Assembly (NCBI GenBank): GCA_036186865.1
Contig: AP025047.1
Span: forward strand, 26,553,253 to 26,617,252
From: Eustoma russellianum
Taxonomy: Eukaryota > Streptophyta > Magnoliopsida > Gentianales > Gentianaceae
Length of the DNA stretch: 64,000 nt
Direction: 5' to 3'
Under the pieces are notes generated by a model. That model worked only from the letters and a program-made list of their open reading frames with translations. It did not search any database and was not told the DNA's origin. Below, piece after piece: positions 10,662 through 19,848 of the stretch. The translations under genes and the position numbers were made by a program. The stretch's first letter is position 1. Each line of letters begins with the position of its first letter.

Positions 10662-10852
10662 TGTCAAAATTCGTACGGAATTCAAAAACTAACGATCAAA
10701 TACATCAATGTATAAGAGTAATTCCAAGAAGAGAACAAAAGCGCATTAAGGCATCAAAATTAAAAGCCTCAGCTCAAAGAAGAAGAAGGAGAAGTATAAA
10801 CTGAATTTTTTTGTAATGTTCATTCACCTTCTTGTGCTACAAACAACATACG

Positions 10853-10860
10853 TATTTATA
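10853..10860 (-). promoter_or_regulatory. TATA box in copia1 3' LTR
   Basis: TATAAATA on the minus strand, about 380 bases from the LTR start, downstream of the TGGCACG array. Confidence 0.6.
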
Positions 10861-10976
10861 CTAGTCTAGGGAACAATCTAGAAACATAAGCTAGCTTGTG
10901 GGAGAAGATTCCGTCTAGTATTGAAGCTGAGGTACACGCAGCAGAGCTACCAGACACATCAGCATGCAACACTCGT

Positions 10977-11165
10977 GCCAAATCTAACATGTAACCAGCG
11001 TGCCACCATGCCAAGCGTGCCATCGAACCAAGCGTGCCACCGTGCCAAACGTGCCATCGTGCCAACCACGCTAATCATCCCAAGCACGTCAAGCCTACAT
11101 GCACCATCGTATGCCAACCGTGCCAATGCGTGCCGGGACTCACGCACCATCCTTACCATGCCATC
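10977..11165 (-). repeat. TGGCACG heptamer array in copia1 U3 (3' LTR)
   Basis: About ten to twelve CGTGCCA-like units appear on the + strand with spacers of a few bases. The same array is at about 16151-16339 in the other LTR. Position upstream of the TATA box suggests enhancer repeats. Confidence 0.75.
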
Positions 11166-11225
11166 CAAGCCATGACCATGCCAAGACAAATTATAACATA
11201 GGCCTTTTCTTCTTCTTATCTTCAA

Positions 11226-12059
11226 CTATATCTTTAACACCCCCCTCAATTCTGACTTCTTATAAATATTGCAGATCCCTAAAGCAGAAGTCAGAAATTG
11301 TAATCTCTGTGAATTCAATGCCTTAGTAAACAAATCAGCTACTTGGAACTCAGTCTTTACTGGCATTGGCTTAATCACTCCTTCTTGATATTTATCTCTA
11401 ACCACATGACAATCCACTTCTATATGCTTTGTCCTTTCATAAAACACCGGATTTTCCACTATGTATATGGCACTCTTATTATCACAGAACAGCTCCACAG
11501 GTTCTTTCTGCTCTACCCCCAGGTCTTTTAACAGATACAGCAACCATTGTACTTCACAAGTAGCTGCAGCAAGTGACCTGTACTCAGCCTCTGAAGAGGA
11601 TCTAGATACTGTAGTCTGTTTCTTTGCTTTCCAAGATACCAGAGCATCACCAAAGAACATACAATATCCTGTGACAGATCTCCTGGTTTCAGTGCAACCA
11701 GCCCAGTCTGAGTCTGCATATGCCTTAAGCAATTTCGAACCTGTGCTGGGAAACAACAGTCCCTGACCAGGATTACCTTTCAAATATCTAAGCAACCTAT
11801 GAACTGCCTTCATATGCATTTCTGTGGGACAATCTAAAAACTGGCTTAGCTGTTGAACAGCATATGAGATATCAGGCCTTGTAATGGTAAGATACAGTAA
11901 CTTGCCAATAATCCTCCTGTAACAAGACACATCTGAAAATAAAGGTGCATCATTGTGCTCCAGTTTCAAATTTTGTTCCATAGGTGTTAGAACAGGTTTG
12001 GCTGCCAAAAAACCTGTCTCCTCTAATAATTCCAATGCATATTTTCTCTGGCAAATCAT
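11226..12059 (-). CDS. copia1 RNase H segment, displaced by one frame
   Basis: This 277-codon frame overlaps the end of the gag-pol frame by ATGA and continues the copia pol sequence: RKYALELLEETG, YLTITRPDISYAVQQLSQF, YADSDWAG, the Glu in SSSEAEYR, LFCDNKSAI, and RTKHIEVDCHVVRDK. These are the copia-type RNase H signatures. It runs through the polypurine tract and stops inside the LTR at 11226. In an intact copia element this would be the C-terminal part of one polyprotein. Here it follows the one-base phase change at 12062-12067. A separate start at the ATG is possible but would be unusual. Confidence 0.88.
   Translation of the reverse strand: MICQRKYALELLEETGFLAAKPVLTPMEQNLKLEHNDAPLFSDVSCYRRIIGKLLYLTITRPDISYAVQQLSQFLDCPTEMHMKAVHRLLRYLKGNPGQGLLFPSTGSKLLKAYADSDWAGCTETRRSVTGYCMFFGDALVSWKAKKQTTVSRSSSEAEYRSLAAATCEVQWLLYLLKDLGVEQKEPVELFCDNKSAIYIVENPVFYERTKHIEVDCHVVRDKYQEGVIKPMPVKTEFQVADLFTKALNSQRLQFLTSALGICNIYKKSELRGVLKI
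11240..11249 (-). other. copia1 polypurine tract
   Basis: The minus strand reads TTGAGGGGGG immediately before the 3' LTR start TGTTAAAG. It primes plus-strand DNA synthesis. Confidence 0.88.
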
Positions 12060-15000
12060 AATCCCCCCTGAGACCTTGCCACTTCAAGCCCCAAAAAGTA
12101 TCTGAGAACACCTAAATCTTTGATTTGAAACGTAGAATGTAAATGTTCCTTCAGATGCTGAATATGAGACAAAGAGTCACTAGCTACAATAATGTCATCA
12201 ACATAAATGAGTAAAGCTATAAAAGATTCTGAAGCTCTTTTAGTGAACAGAGTGTAATCATTTCTAGATTGCTTATATCCCTGAGACAACAAATACAAAG
12301 TAAGCTTTTCATTCCATTGTCTACTGGCTTGTTTAAGCCCATAAAGAGATTTCTGAAGCTTGCAAACTGCATTAGGAATTGATGACTGAACACATTGAGG
12401 CAACTCCATATAAATCTCCTGATATAGATCACCATGAAGAAAGGCATTATTGATATCTAATTGATGCACATGCCAATGATTCACAGATGCCAAAGCCAAA
12501 AGTAGACGCACAGAAGTCATTTTGGCCACAGGGGAAAAAGTATCAACATAATCTATACCTGGTTGCTGGGTGTACCCCTTAGCCACAAGCCTGGCTTTGT
12601 ATCTCTCAATGGAGCCATCTGCCTTGCGTTTGACTTTGTATACCCACTTACACCCAATAGGCTGCTTACCCAGTGGCAAGGGAACAATATCCCATGTATG
12701 TGTAGCCTCTAAGGCAGCTAATTCCATCTGCATAGCTTGTTGCCAAGCTGCTGATCCAGCAGCCTGCTGATATGTCACAGGTTCTTGTTCAGTACTGATA
12801 TTAAGGATATATGATCTGTATTCAGGAGCCAGAGCCTCAAGTGAATGATAAGCTTGTATGGGATATGGCACGGAGGCAAGGGATTCAACAGTGTCAGAGG
12901 ATTGACTAAGATTGCAATAGTAATCCTGTAAGTAGGATGGTGCATGCCTTGGTCTAGCACATCTGTGATCAGAGCCTGATACTGGAGGCAAATGAACTTC
13001 CAGCTGAGTCACAGGTATCTGATCATTTGAGGGGGATCCTGATGTCTGAGAAGTAGGAGAAGATGACGCTGAAGGTACAGATGACCTTGAGGGAGACACA
13101 GCATCATTCGAATGATGAATATCAGGACATGATGACAATTCATGTAAGGGATGCAGCTGAGCTGGAGGAGAACAGGATGTCAAAGGAACATCCCCCATAG
13201 CATGATGCACTGGGGCTGACATTGCTGGCACAGAAGACACATTGGAGAATGGAAAGGAATTCTCATGAAACAGAACGTCTCTTGACACAATGACAGACTT
13301 GTCTTCCAATCTTTGGAGGATATACCCCTTTGTATTCATAGGAAACCCAAGAAAAACACAAGGTACAGACCTGGGTTCAAATTTTGCCTTGTGAGGAGTG
13401 GTGTCACAAGCAAACGCTAGACACCCAAACACCCTAAGATGAGTATAGACAGACTGACTTTGATGTAAAATCTCATAGGGAGTCTTATTCTGAAGTATAG
13501 GTGAGGGCATCAAGTTTATCAAATAGGTGGCATGCTGAAGGCAGAACCCCCAATACTCAATAGGCAGTGAAGCATGAAACCTAAGGGCTCTAGCCACAAC
13601 CAACAGGTGCTGGTGCTTTCTTTCAACCACCCCATTCTGCTGGGGAGTATAGTTACAGGTTGTCTGATGAACCACCCCATGCTGCATATAGAACTCAGAC
13701 ATTTTGAACTCAAGTCCATTATCACTCCTAACAACCTTGATATGAACACCAAACTGAGTAAATACATAATGAAAGAAACTCTGCAAAATTTGCCTGACCT
13801 CAGACTTTGCTTTAAGGAGATATATCCAAGTATACCTTGAACAATCATCAACTAGAGTCAGAAAGTACCTTTGATTGTACATTGTAGGGTGCCTATAAGG
13901 GCCCCAAATATCAACATGAATGACATCAAAAGGAAGCTTAGAAACCATAACAGAATTAGGAAACGGTGACCTTTTGAGTTTAGCCAAAGGACACACTGTA
14001 CAACCATTATTTTGACTAAAAGAAGGTATGTCTGGATACTGTCTATGCAACTCTTGTATTCTAGCTGATGAGGCATGCCCAAGTCTGGCATGCCAAAGAT
14101 ACGCATCAGAGTCAAGACTAGTAGAAGACAAAGCAGAAGGAAAAAAACATGTACTGGACACTTCACACTGCAAAGCTAAACTGGAATCATGTATGTAATA
14201 AAGTCCATGATGCTTCCTAGCTGAACCAATCATCCTCCTGGACAACTGATCCTGAATCAAGCAACCAGAGTCATGAAACGAAACAAGCAAATGTGGAGAG
14301 TCAGTAAGCTTGCTGAGGGAAACAAGATTGAAAGAAAACGAAGGAACGTACAACACATCCTTCAAAACCAGACCACTATGCAACATAAAAACTCCTTTGT
14401 GAGTGGATTCAACTGTGACATTGTTAGGAAATTTAATAGAGACATGATCAACAGGATTATACGACTGGAACAGTGACAAGGAGCATGAAATGTGATCAGT
14501 GGCTCCTGAATCCAAGATCCACACACTCTCAGTACTAACAGATTGCTTACCTGTGGATGTACCAGTTTGTGTAGTCATAACTGCTCCTTGCACCTCCTTG
14601 TTTCCATTGCTCCCTGAAACAACATCATCAATATCCAACAATTTCAGAAGTTTATTAAACTGTTTCTGAGTAAGAGACTGAGCAGACGGGGGGAATGAAA
14701 CAGACGCAGATAACTCAGCATCACAGTTCTGATAACTTTCTTCAACCACTTCAGCCGCATTAACTTGGTTTTTAAACTTGAATCCGGAGGGAAAACCGTG
14801 TTTCCTATAGCATCTGTCACTTGTATGTCCAATCATACCACAATGATTGCACTGCAATCGTGTATTTCCTTCTTGATAAAACCTTCCATTTCCTCTTCTG
14901 TATGACTGACCTTGCTTCTTATTGGCATACGCATTTGCCACAAAACCTTCCTGATCATCACAGTTTGCAGCCAAAGCCGTAGGTGCATTGCTAAAACCAG

Positions 15001-15733
15001 CTGATGCACCATTGCTGGTGATTTTTCTCTCAAACTTCAATGCCATTGCAAACACAGTTTTAATATCCGGCAACGGAGTCATCACAAATACTTGTGACCT
15101 CACCGGATCAAACTCATCATTTAATCCTTTAACAAATTTTATAACATAATCACTTTCAATGAATTGATTTATCTTCTTTGATATGTCACACACACATCGA
15201 AGGCAATCACACTTCGGTATGGATCTTAAGGAGGCCAGTTCTTCCCATAATACTTTCAGTTTCGTAAAATAATCATTTACGCTGAGGTTATCCTGCTTTA
15301 CCGCATAAAATTCACACAGTAAATCTGATAATCTGAATGGATCACCACTTCCATACCTCATAACTAGATCGTTCCATACATCTAACGCATTATCATACCA
15401 CATTATACTTTGTGCAATTGAAGGAGAAACACAGTTCATGATCCAAGACTGGATCATGGTGTTTACCTGCCTCCATTGCTGAAATTGAGGATCATTCTGT
15501 GCAGGCTTGGTCATGGATCCATCAATGAAACAGCTCTTGTTCTTTACCAACAACGCCATTTGAAATGTCCTGCTCCACGAGTGAAAATTGTGTGGATTGA
15601 GTGGAGGTTGAACCAGAACAATTGCTGGACTGTCATTCGGATGCAAGTAGTACGGACTACTTGTTGGATTTTCATTGTTCACATGATTATTTCGAGAGCT
15701 AGATGAAGCAGCACTTGCATTCGCCATATTCAC
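12056..15733 (-). CDS. copia1 gag-protease-integrase-reverse transcriptase polyprotein
   Basis: This is an open frame of 1225 codons. The copia gag N-terminus (YYLHPNDSP, NPHNFHSWSRTF, ALLVKNK) is within residues 25-70, and a CCHC knuckle CNHCGMIGHTSDRC is at about 293-306. The aspartic protease motif WILDSGATDHIS is near 404-415. The GAG-pre-integrase HARLGH region is near 546. The integrase acidic residues lie in HVDIWGP (about 611), RSDNGLEF (about 668) and NGVVERKH (about 700). The reverse transcriptase runs from IGCKWVYK (about 1030) to IYVDDIIV (about 1175). The frame ends early, at a stop just after FLGLEVARS, because a G run is one base out of phase with the RNase H part that follows. 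The ATG lies about 100 bases downstream of the primer binding site, which fits the usual leader. All catalytic motifs are present. Confidence 0.93.
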   Translation of the reverse strand: MNMANASAASSSSRNNHVNNENPTSSPYYLHPNDSPAIVLVQPPLNPHNFHSWSRTFQMALLVKNKSCFIDGSMTKPAQNDPQFQQWRQVNTMIQSWIMNCVSPSIAQSIMWYDNALDVWNDLVMRYGSGDPFRLSDLLCEFYAVKQDNLSVNDYFTKLKVLWEELASLRSIPKCDCLRCVCDISKKINQFIESDYVIKFVKGLNDEFDPVRSQVFVMTPLPDIKTVFAMALKFERKITSNGASAGFSNAPTALAANCDDQEGFVANAYANKKQGQSYRRGNGRFYQEGNTRLQCNHCGMIGHTSDRCYRKHGFPSGFKFKNQVNAAEVVEESYQNCDAELSASVSFPPSAQSLTQKQFNKLLKLLDIDDVVSGSNGNKEVQGAVMTTQTGTSTGKQSVSTESVWILDSGATDHISCSLSLFQSYNPVDHVSIKFPNNVTVESTHKGVFMLHSGLVLKDVLYVPSFSFNLVSLSKLTDSPHLLVSFHDSGCLIQDQLSRRMIGSARKHHGLYYIHDSSLALQCEVSSTCFFPSALSSTSLDSDAYLWHARLGHASSARIQELHRQYPDIPSFSQNNGCTVCPLAKLKRSPFPNSVMVSKLPFDVIHVDIWGPYRHPTMYNQRYFLTLVDDCSRYTWIYLLKAKSEVRQILQSFFHYVFTQFGVHIKVVRSDNGLEFKMSEFYMQHGVVHQTTCNYTPQQNGVVERKHQHLLVVARALRFHASLPIEYWGFCLQHATYLINLMPSPILQNKTPYEILHQSQSVYTHLRVFGCLAFACDTTPHKAKFEPRSVPCVFLGFPMNTKGYILQRLEDKSVIVSRDVLFHENSFPFSNVSSVPAMSAPVHHAMGDVPLTSCSPPAQLHPLHELSSCPDIHHSNDAVSPSRSSVPSASSSPTSQTSGSPSNDQIPVTQLEVHLPPVSGSDHRCARPRHAPSYLQDYYCNLSQSSDTVESLASVPYPIQAYHSLEALAPEYRSYILNISTEQEPVTYQQAAGSAAWQQAMQMELAALEATHTWDIVPLPLGKQPIGCKWVYKVKRKADGSIERYKARLVAKGYTQQPGIDYVDTFSPVAKMTSVRLLLALASVNHWHVHQLDINNAFLHGDLYQEIYMELPQCVQSSIPNAVCKLQKSLYGLKQASRQWNEKLTLYLLSQGYKQSRNDYTLFTKRASESFIALLIYVDDIIVASDSLSHIQHLKEHLHSTFQIKDLGVLRYFLGLEVARSQGGL

Positions 15734-15814
15734 ACTTCAATTAAAATGATTTATGAAAAGAAAGAATGAGGTGATGTAGAATTCGATGAAGATCAATCAA
15801 TGAATCAATAGCGA

Positions 15815-15835
15815 AATGTCATGGCTCTGATACCA
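15815..15835 (-). other. copia1 primer binding site (initiator tRNA-Met)
   Basis: The minus strand reads TGGTATCAGAGCCATGACAT directly after the 5' LTR. TGGTATCAGAGC is the classic complement of the plant initiator Met tRNA 3' end. Confidence 0.93.
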
Positions 15836-16413
15836 TGTCAAAATTCGTATGGAATTCAAAAACTAACGATCAAATACATCAATGTATAAGAGTAATTCCA
15901 AGAAGAGAACAAAAGCGCATTAAGGCATCAAAATTAAAAGCCTCAGCTCAAAGAAGAAGAAGGAGAAGTATAAACTGAATTTTTTTGTAATGTTCATTCA
16001 CCTTCTTGTGCTACAAACAACATACGTATTTATACTAGTCTAGGGAACAATCTAGAAACATAAGCTAGCTTGTGGGAGAAGATTTCGTCTAGTATTGAAG
16101 CTGAGGTACACGCAGCAGAGCTACCAGACACATCAGCATGCAACACTCGTGCCAAATCTAACATGTAACCAGCGTGCCACCATGCCAAGCGTGCCATCGA
16201 ACCAAGCGTGCCACCGTGCCAAACGTGCCATCGTGCCAACCACGCTAATCATCCCAAGCACGTCAAGCCTACATGCACCATCGTATGCCAACCGTGCCAA
16301 TGCGTGCCGGGACTCATGCACCATCCTTACCATGCCATCCAAGCCATGACCATGCCAAGACAAATTATAACATAGGCCTTTTCTTCTTCTTATCTTCAAC
16401 TATATCTTTAACA
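15836..16413 (-). repeat. copia1 5' LTR
   Basis: This LTR differs from the 3' LTR at three C/T sites (near 15850, 16085 and 16317). Its U3 would drive the element on the minus strand. Confidence 0.95.
16027..16034 (-). promoter_or_regulatory. TATA box in copia1 5' LTR (element promoter)
   Basis: TATAAATA on the minus strand. Transcription starting about 30 bases downstream (lower coordinates) would give an RNA that begins in R and reads through the primer binding site into gag. Confidence 0.65.
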
Positions 16414-16418
16414 GAGTC
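16414..16418. repeat. Target site duplication GAGTC, right copy of copia1
   Basis: It matches 10657-10661 exactly, and LINE3 ORF1 sequence continues after it. Confidence 0.95.
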
Positions 16419-16689
16419 TCTACGGGCACAAGTATTCACCATGGTTCATAATGAATGGCATCGAGAAATAAAGGCAGCCGCTTAGAATTTTTCACAACAG
16501 ATTTTGGATATGCCTCATCAAGTGGAACGGGAGGACACCATCATTGATCAGCTTGACAGGGAGCAGCCTATAACCGTTTGTCGTCAACGACGCCCAAGGC
16601 TTGCTTCGCCTAAACCACCACCCACATCCATAGTCACTCGCTCAAGTTCTCAGAATACTTCAAGCTCTTGCTCCCACTCTTTGCAATGA
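16414..16689 (+). pseudogene. LINE3 ORF1, C-terminal tail (after copia1)
   Basis: Reading resumes at the right-hand GAGTC with SLRAQVFTMVHNEWH, meets a TAG near 16484, and continues as a basic, Pro/Ser-rich tail (CRQRRPRLASPKPPPTS) up to the TGA overlapping the ORF2 start at 16686. A basic tail followed directly by ORF2 is the arrangement also seen in LINE2 and LINE4. Confidence 0.6.
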
Positions 16690-19600
16690 ATTGTCTATTT
16701 TGGAATGTTGGGGAGCTGCGGACGTCCCTAGTCCGTTTAAGAAGATTAGTAAGGAAACATCGTCTTCAACTATTTGTCATTATCGAGCCAAAACAACCGG
16801 CTGAACGTTTAATACGTCAACAACTTAAATTATCACACACACAAGTGTTATCTACATGTTCTGATAAAATTTGGGTATTCTAGTAGAATTCAGTGCTTTA
16901 ACTGGTTGATGTACAACATGGTGAACAGGTAAGCCTTTTTCGCTTTCATGTTGTTGGTACTACCCAAGTCATATCGGTTAGTCCAGTTTATGGCATGCAT
17001 ATTGTTACCGACCGCAGACGTATGTGGTTGGAAAATTCAGCAATATCAACAACAAGCGCAACCATTATGGTTAATTGGTGGAGACTTCAACACTTACCTA
17101 TCGGTTAACGAGCATCACGACCCTTCTATGCCTCATTTAACTTCATTGGAAGATTTCTCTGATTGTGTCAGGCAATGTTCTCTAATTGATATGCCTTACG
17201 ACGGAACTCCAAATACATGGATCGGAGGACATGGCCTGGGTATTGTCAAATGCCGTCTTGATAGATTATTGTGTTCTGAGACATTTTATGATCGTTTCTA
17301 CAATTTGAAGACTAGGCATTTATCTGGGATTACCTCCGATCATTTGCCACTTCTTCTCTCTTGTGTTCGGCAGCATGTACAAGGCCAAAAATCTTTTTGT
17401 TTTTTAAATCTATGGGCGGAGCATGAGAATTTCCTTCCTTATTTTTGAGCACAATAGGCAAGTTACCCAATGGTTGTTGGAATGAGAGGCATTTATGATA
17501 AATTACACCGTCTTAAGCATGATTTGCAACATTGGAATGCATGTATCTTTGGTAACGTTTCTGATAAATTGGTTGTGGTGGAGCTCGAAGTACAACGTTT
17601 GGAATAGGCCTATAAACGCCAGCTAACTTCGGAGGACAGGACTCTTTATCATGCCACCCAGGCTGAATATAACAAGGCATCAAAACATGAGATTTTATTC
17701 TGGGAACAGAAAGCGTGGGTCAAATGGCTACAGAATAGGGATGCAAATACCGGCTACTTTCATAATACTATTAAGGACAGACGACATTGACAATATATAA
17801 GCCGAATCCACAAGCCAACGGGTGTGCTATGTGAGACTGCAGAAGCTATTTAGGAAATTGCTGCACAGGTTACTGATGCTACGGCACTTCTCCACAACAT
17901 TCCACGGCTGGTCACTTCGGATATGAGCGGCTCACTTATTGAAATGCCGACTATGGCAGAAACGAAATCTGCGATTTGGTCACTTGATCCTAATAGTGCC
18001 GCGGGTCCAGATGGTTACAAAGGATTCTTTTTCCGTGATTGTTGGGACATTGTATGTCATGATGTACATAAAGCAATACAAGAGTACTTCTTGGGATTCC
18101 GGCTTCCTAGGGCGATGGACAACATTCTTATCACGCTCATTCTGAAGTCTCAAGCCCCATCCACCTTTGTGGATTTCCGACCTATTTGTTTATCCAACTT
18201 AGCTAAGATTAGCATTCGCATCTTGACAACAAGGATATCCTCTATTTTACCACAAATCATCTCACGAGAGCTGGCTGGTTCATGAAAGGAAGGGATATCA
18301 CTGAGCATGTTTTACTTGCCCAGGAAATGACGCACATGTTAGATAAGAAGGTACGTGGTCATAATGTCATGATTAAACTTGACATGACGAAAGCTTTTGA
18401 TCGTGTTGACTGGACATTTCTCCGCAAATTGCTATGTCAGATGGATTTCTCTTCCAAATTCATTCAACTCATTTTTAATCATTTAGAAGGTACATATTTA
18501 TCCATCCTTATTAATAGTAAACCATGTGGGTTTTTCAAGCAAAAAATAGGTGTAAAACAAGGAGATCCTCTATCGCCAATATTGTTCATCCTTGCTTCCG
18601 AGGCATTCACCCGTGGTCTCAATTCTTTGATACAAGATGGTATTCTGACAAGGTTTTTGGTGGGTCGTGTGCAGCCAACTATTTCTCACCTTGCATTTGT
18701 GGATGATTTATTAGTATTTCTCAATGGAGCCGCCAATAATTTAAAAAGATTTCACCACTTCTTGGATCAATATCAAGCCGCTTCGGGTCAATGTGTCAAC
18801 TTCCATAAAAGTCGTTTCATACCATCGTCTCATGTTTCCGTCCAAATGGTTCGCATAGTGGAACGAATCCTTCAAATATTGGCCTCCTCCCTACCTAGTA
18901 AATATTTGGGAGTGTATCTTATTCGTGGTTGAAACCGGCCTCTATACTGCACAGATTTGCTCAATCAAATTGATAAATGGCTTTCAGGATGGCAGAATCG
19001 TTATTTGTCTTTGGCTGGTCCATTGATATTGATCACACATGTCTTGAGTGCGATACCAGTTCATATTATTGCAGCTCATTCTCTTCCAAAAAGTATAATC
19101 CGAGCCATTAGACAGCGAATATGTAATTCTTTTTTGGGCTGGCCGTGGAGATGCACCGTGACATCATTGGGTAAGTTGGTAGAATCTTATCAAGCCCAAG
19201 GAGGAGGACGGCCGTAGATTAATACATCTCGACATCTTTTATAAGGCCTATTCTAGTCGATTGTGGTGGTCATATCACATGAAAAGTAGTTTTGGTAGAT
19301 TTTATGCATTCCAAATACGATGGCCGGCAAGATTTTATTCCACGGATAAAGGATACAATGACATGGAAGCGTATTTGTGCTATAGATCCTCTTTGTTTGG
19401 CTCACGTTTTGGGTACGACTAGCTCTTACACATGGACACTTGAACCACAAGGTATATCCCTCTTCGCTCCGCATAAACCTTGCATCGTCAGTCTGTGTGC
19501 AGCTTATTTCACATCGCTTTATTTGGTATCGTTCTCGCATGCCGAATATACTCCTATTCTTATGGAAGCTGTATCATCGTGCTCTTCTCAAACTGGATAA

Positions 19601-19848
19601 TCTACAGGGATTTCTAGTTGCTAGACCCACTTGCTGCCCTTTCTGTCGTACATCATCTTTCACCCAAGATCATTTGTTTTTACACTATGAGAATATTTGA
19701 CATATATGGTCTAATTATGCGTCATTACATAAGATGGTCTGCAGCCATATGGTAGTATGCTGACTCAATATTTATTTCTTTGGTGGACTTCCACCCGAGA
19801 GACCTCTCTTCAAGGCATGCTGCGCATTGTTGGACCGATCATTACATT
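16686..19848 (+). pseudogene. LINE3 ORF2: endonuclease, reverse transcriptase, zf-RVT (broken)
   Basis: The ATG at 16686 starts MNCLFWNVGELRTS. Endonuclease motifs VIIEPKQ, GGDFNTYL and SDHLPLLL follow up to about 17360. Stops and frame changes appear at about 16881, 17447, 17607, 17787, 17851, 18285, 18930 and 19215. Reverse transcriptase motifs are SAAGPDGYKG, FRPICLSNL, LDMTKAFDRVDW, GVKQGDPLSPILF and LAFVDDLL. The usual YADD or FADD is FVDD here, a change of the second residue. A zf-RVT segment (CCPFC, HLFLH) is at about 19630-19690. The frame is lost at 19848, where a SIRE-type LTR begins, and no RNase H follows. Confidence 0.75.

Larger units (their letters stand above)
10662..11239 (-). 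repeat. copia1 3' LTR
   Basis: On the minus strand it starts TGTTAAAGATA and ends CGAATTTTGACA. It carries a TATA box (10853-10860) and, upstream of it in U3, an array of CGTGCCA/TGGCACG units at about 10977-11165. It is 578 bases long, the same as the 5' LTR. Confidence 0.95.
10662..16413 (-). mobile_element. copia1: young, nearly intact Ty1/copia retrotransposon
   Basis: Two 578-base LTRs differ at three positions only, all C/T. The five-base target duplication GAGTC is perfect (10657-10661 and 16414-16418). The primer binding site (15815-15835) matches initiator tRNA-Met, and a polypurine tract adjoins the 3' LTR. Gag, protease, integrase, reverse transcriptase and RNase H are in copia order. 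The only visible coding lesion is a one-base length change in a G run at 12062-12067. It is inserted in ORF1 of LINE3. Confidence 0.96.

Noticed and set aside
13519..14166. Shorter frames on both strands inside copia1
   Set aside because: They are out-of-phase shadows of the 1225-codon gag-pol frame.
15822..15835. tRNA-like string TGGTATCAGAGCC, also at 34871, 50489 and 55524
   Set aside because: These are primer binding sites next to LTR ends. No cloverleaf or full tRNA gene surrounds them.
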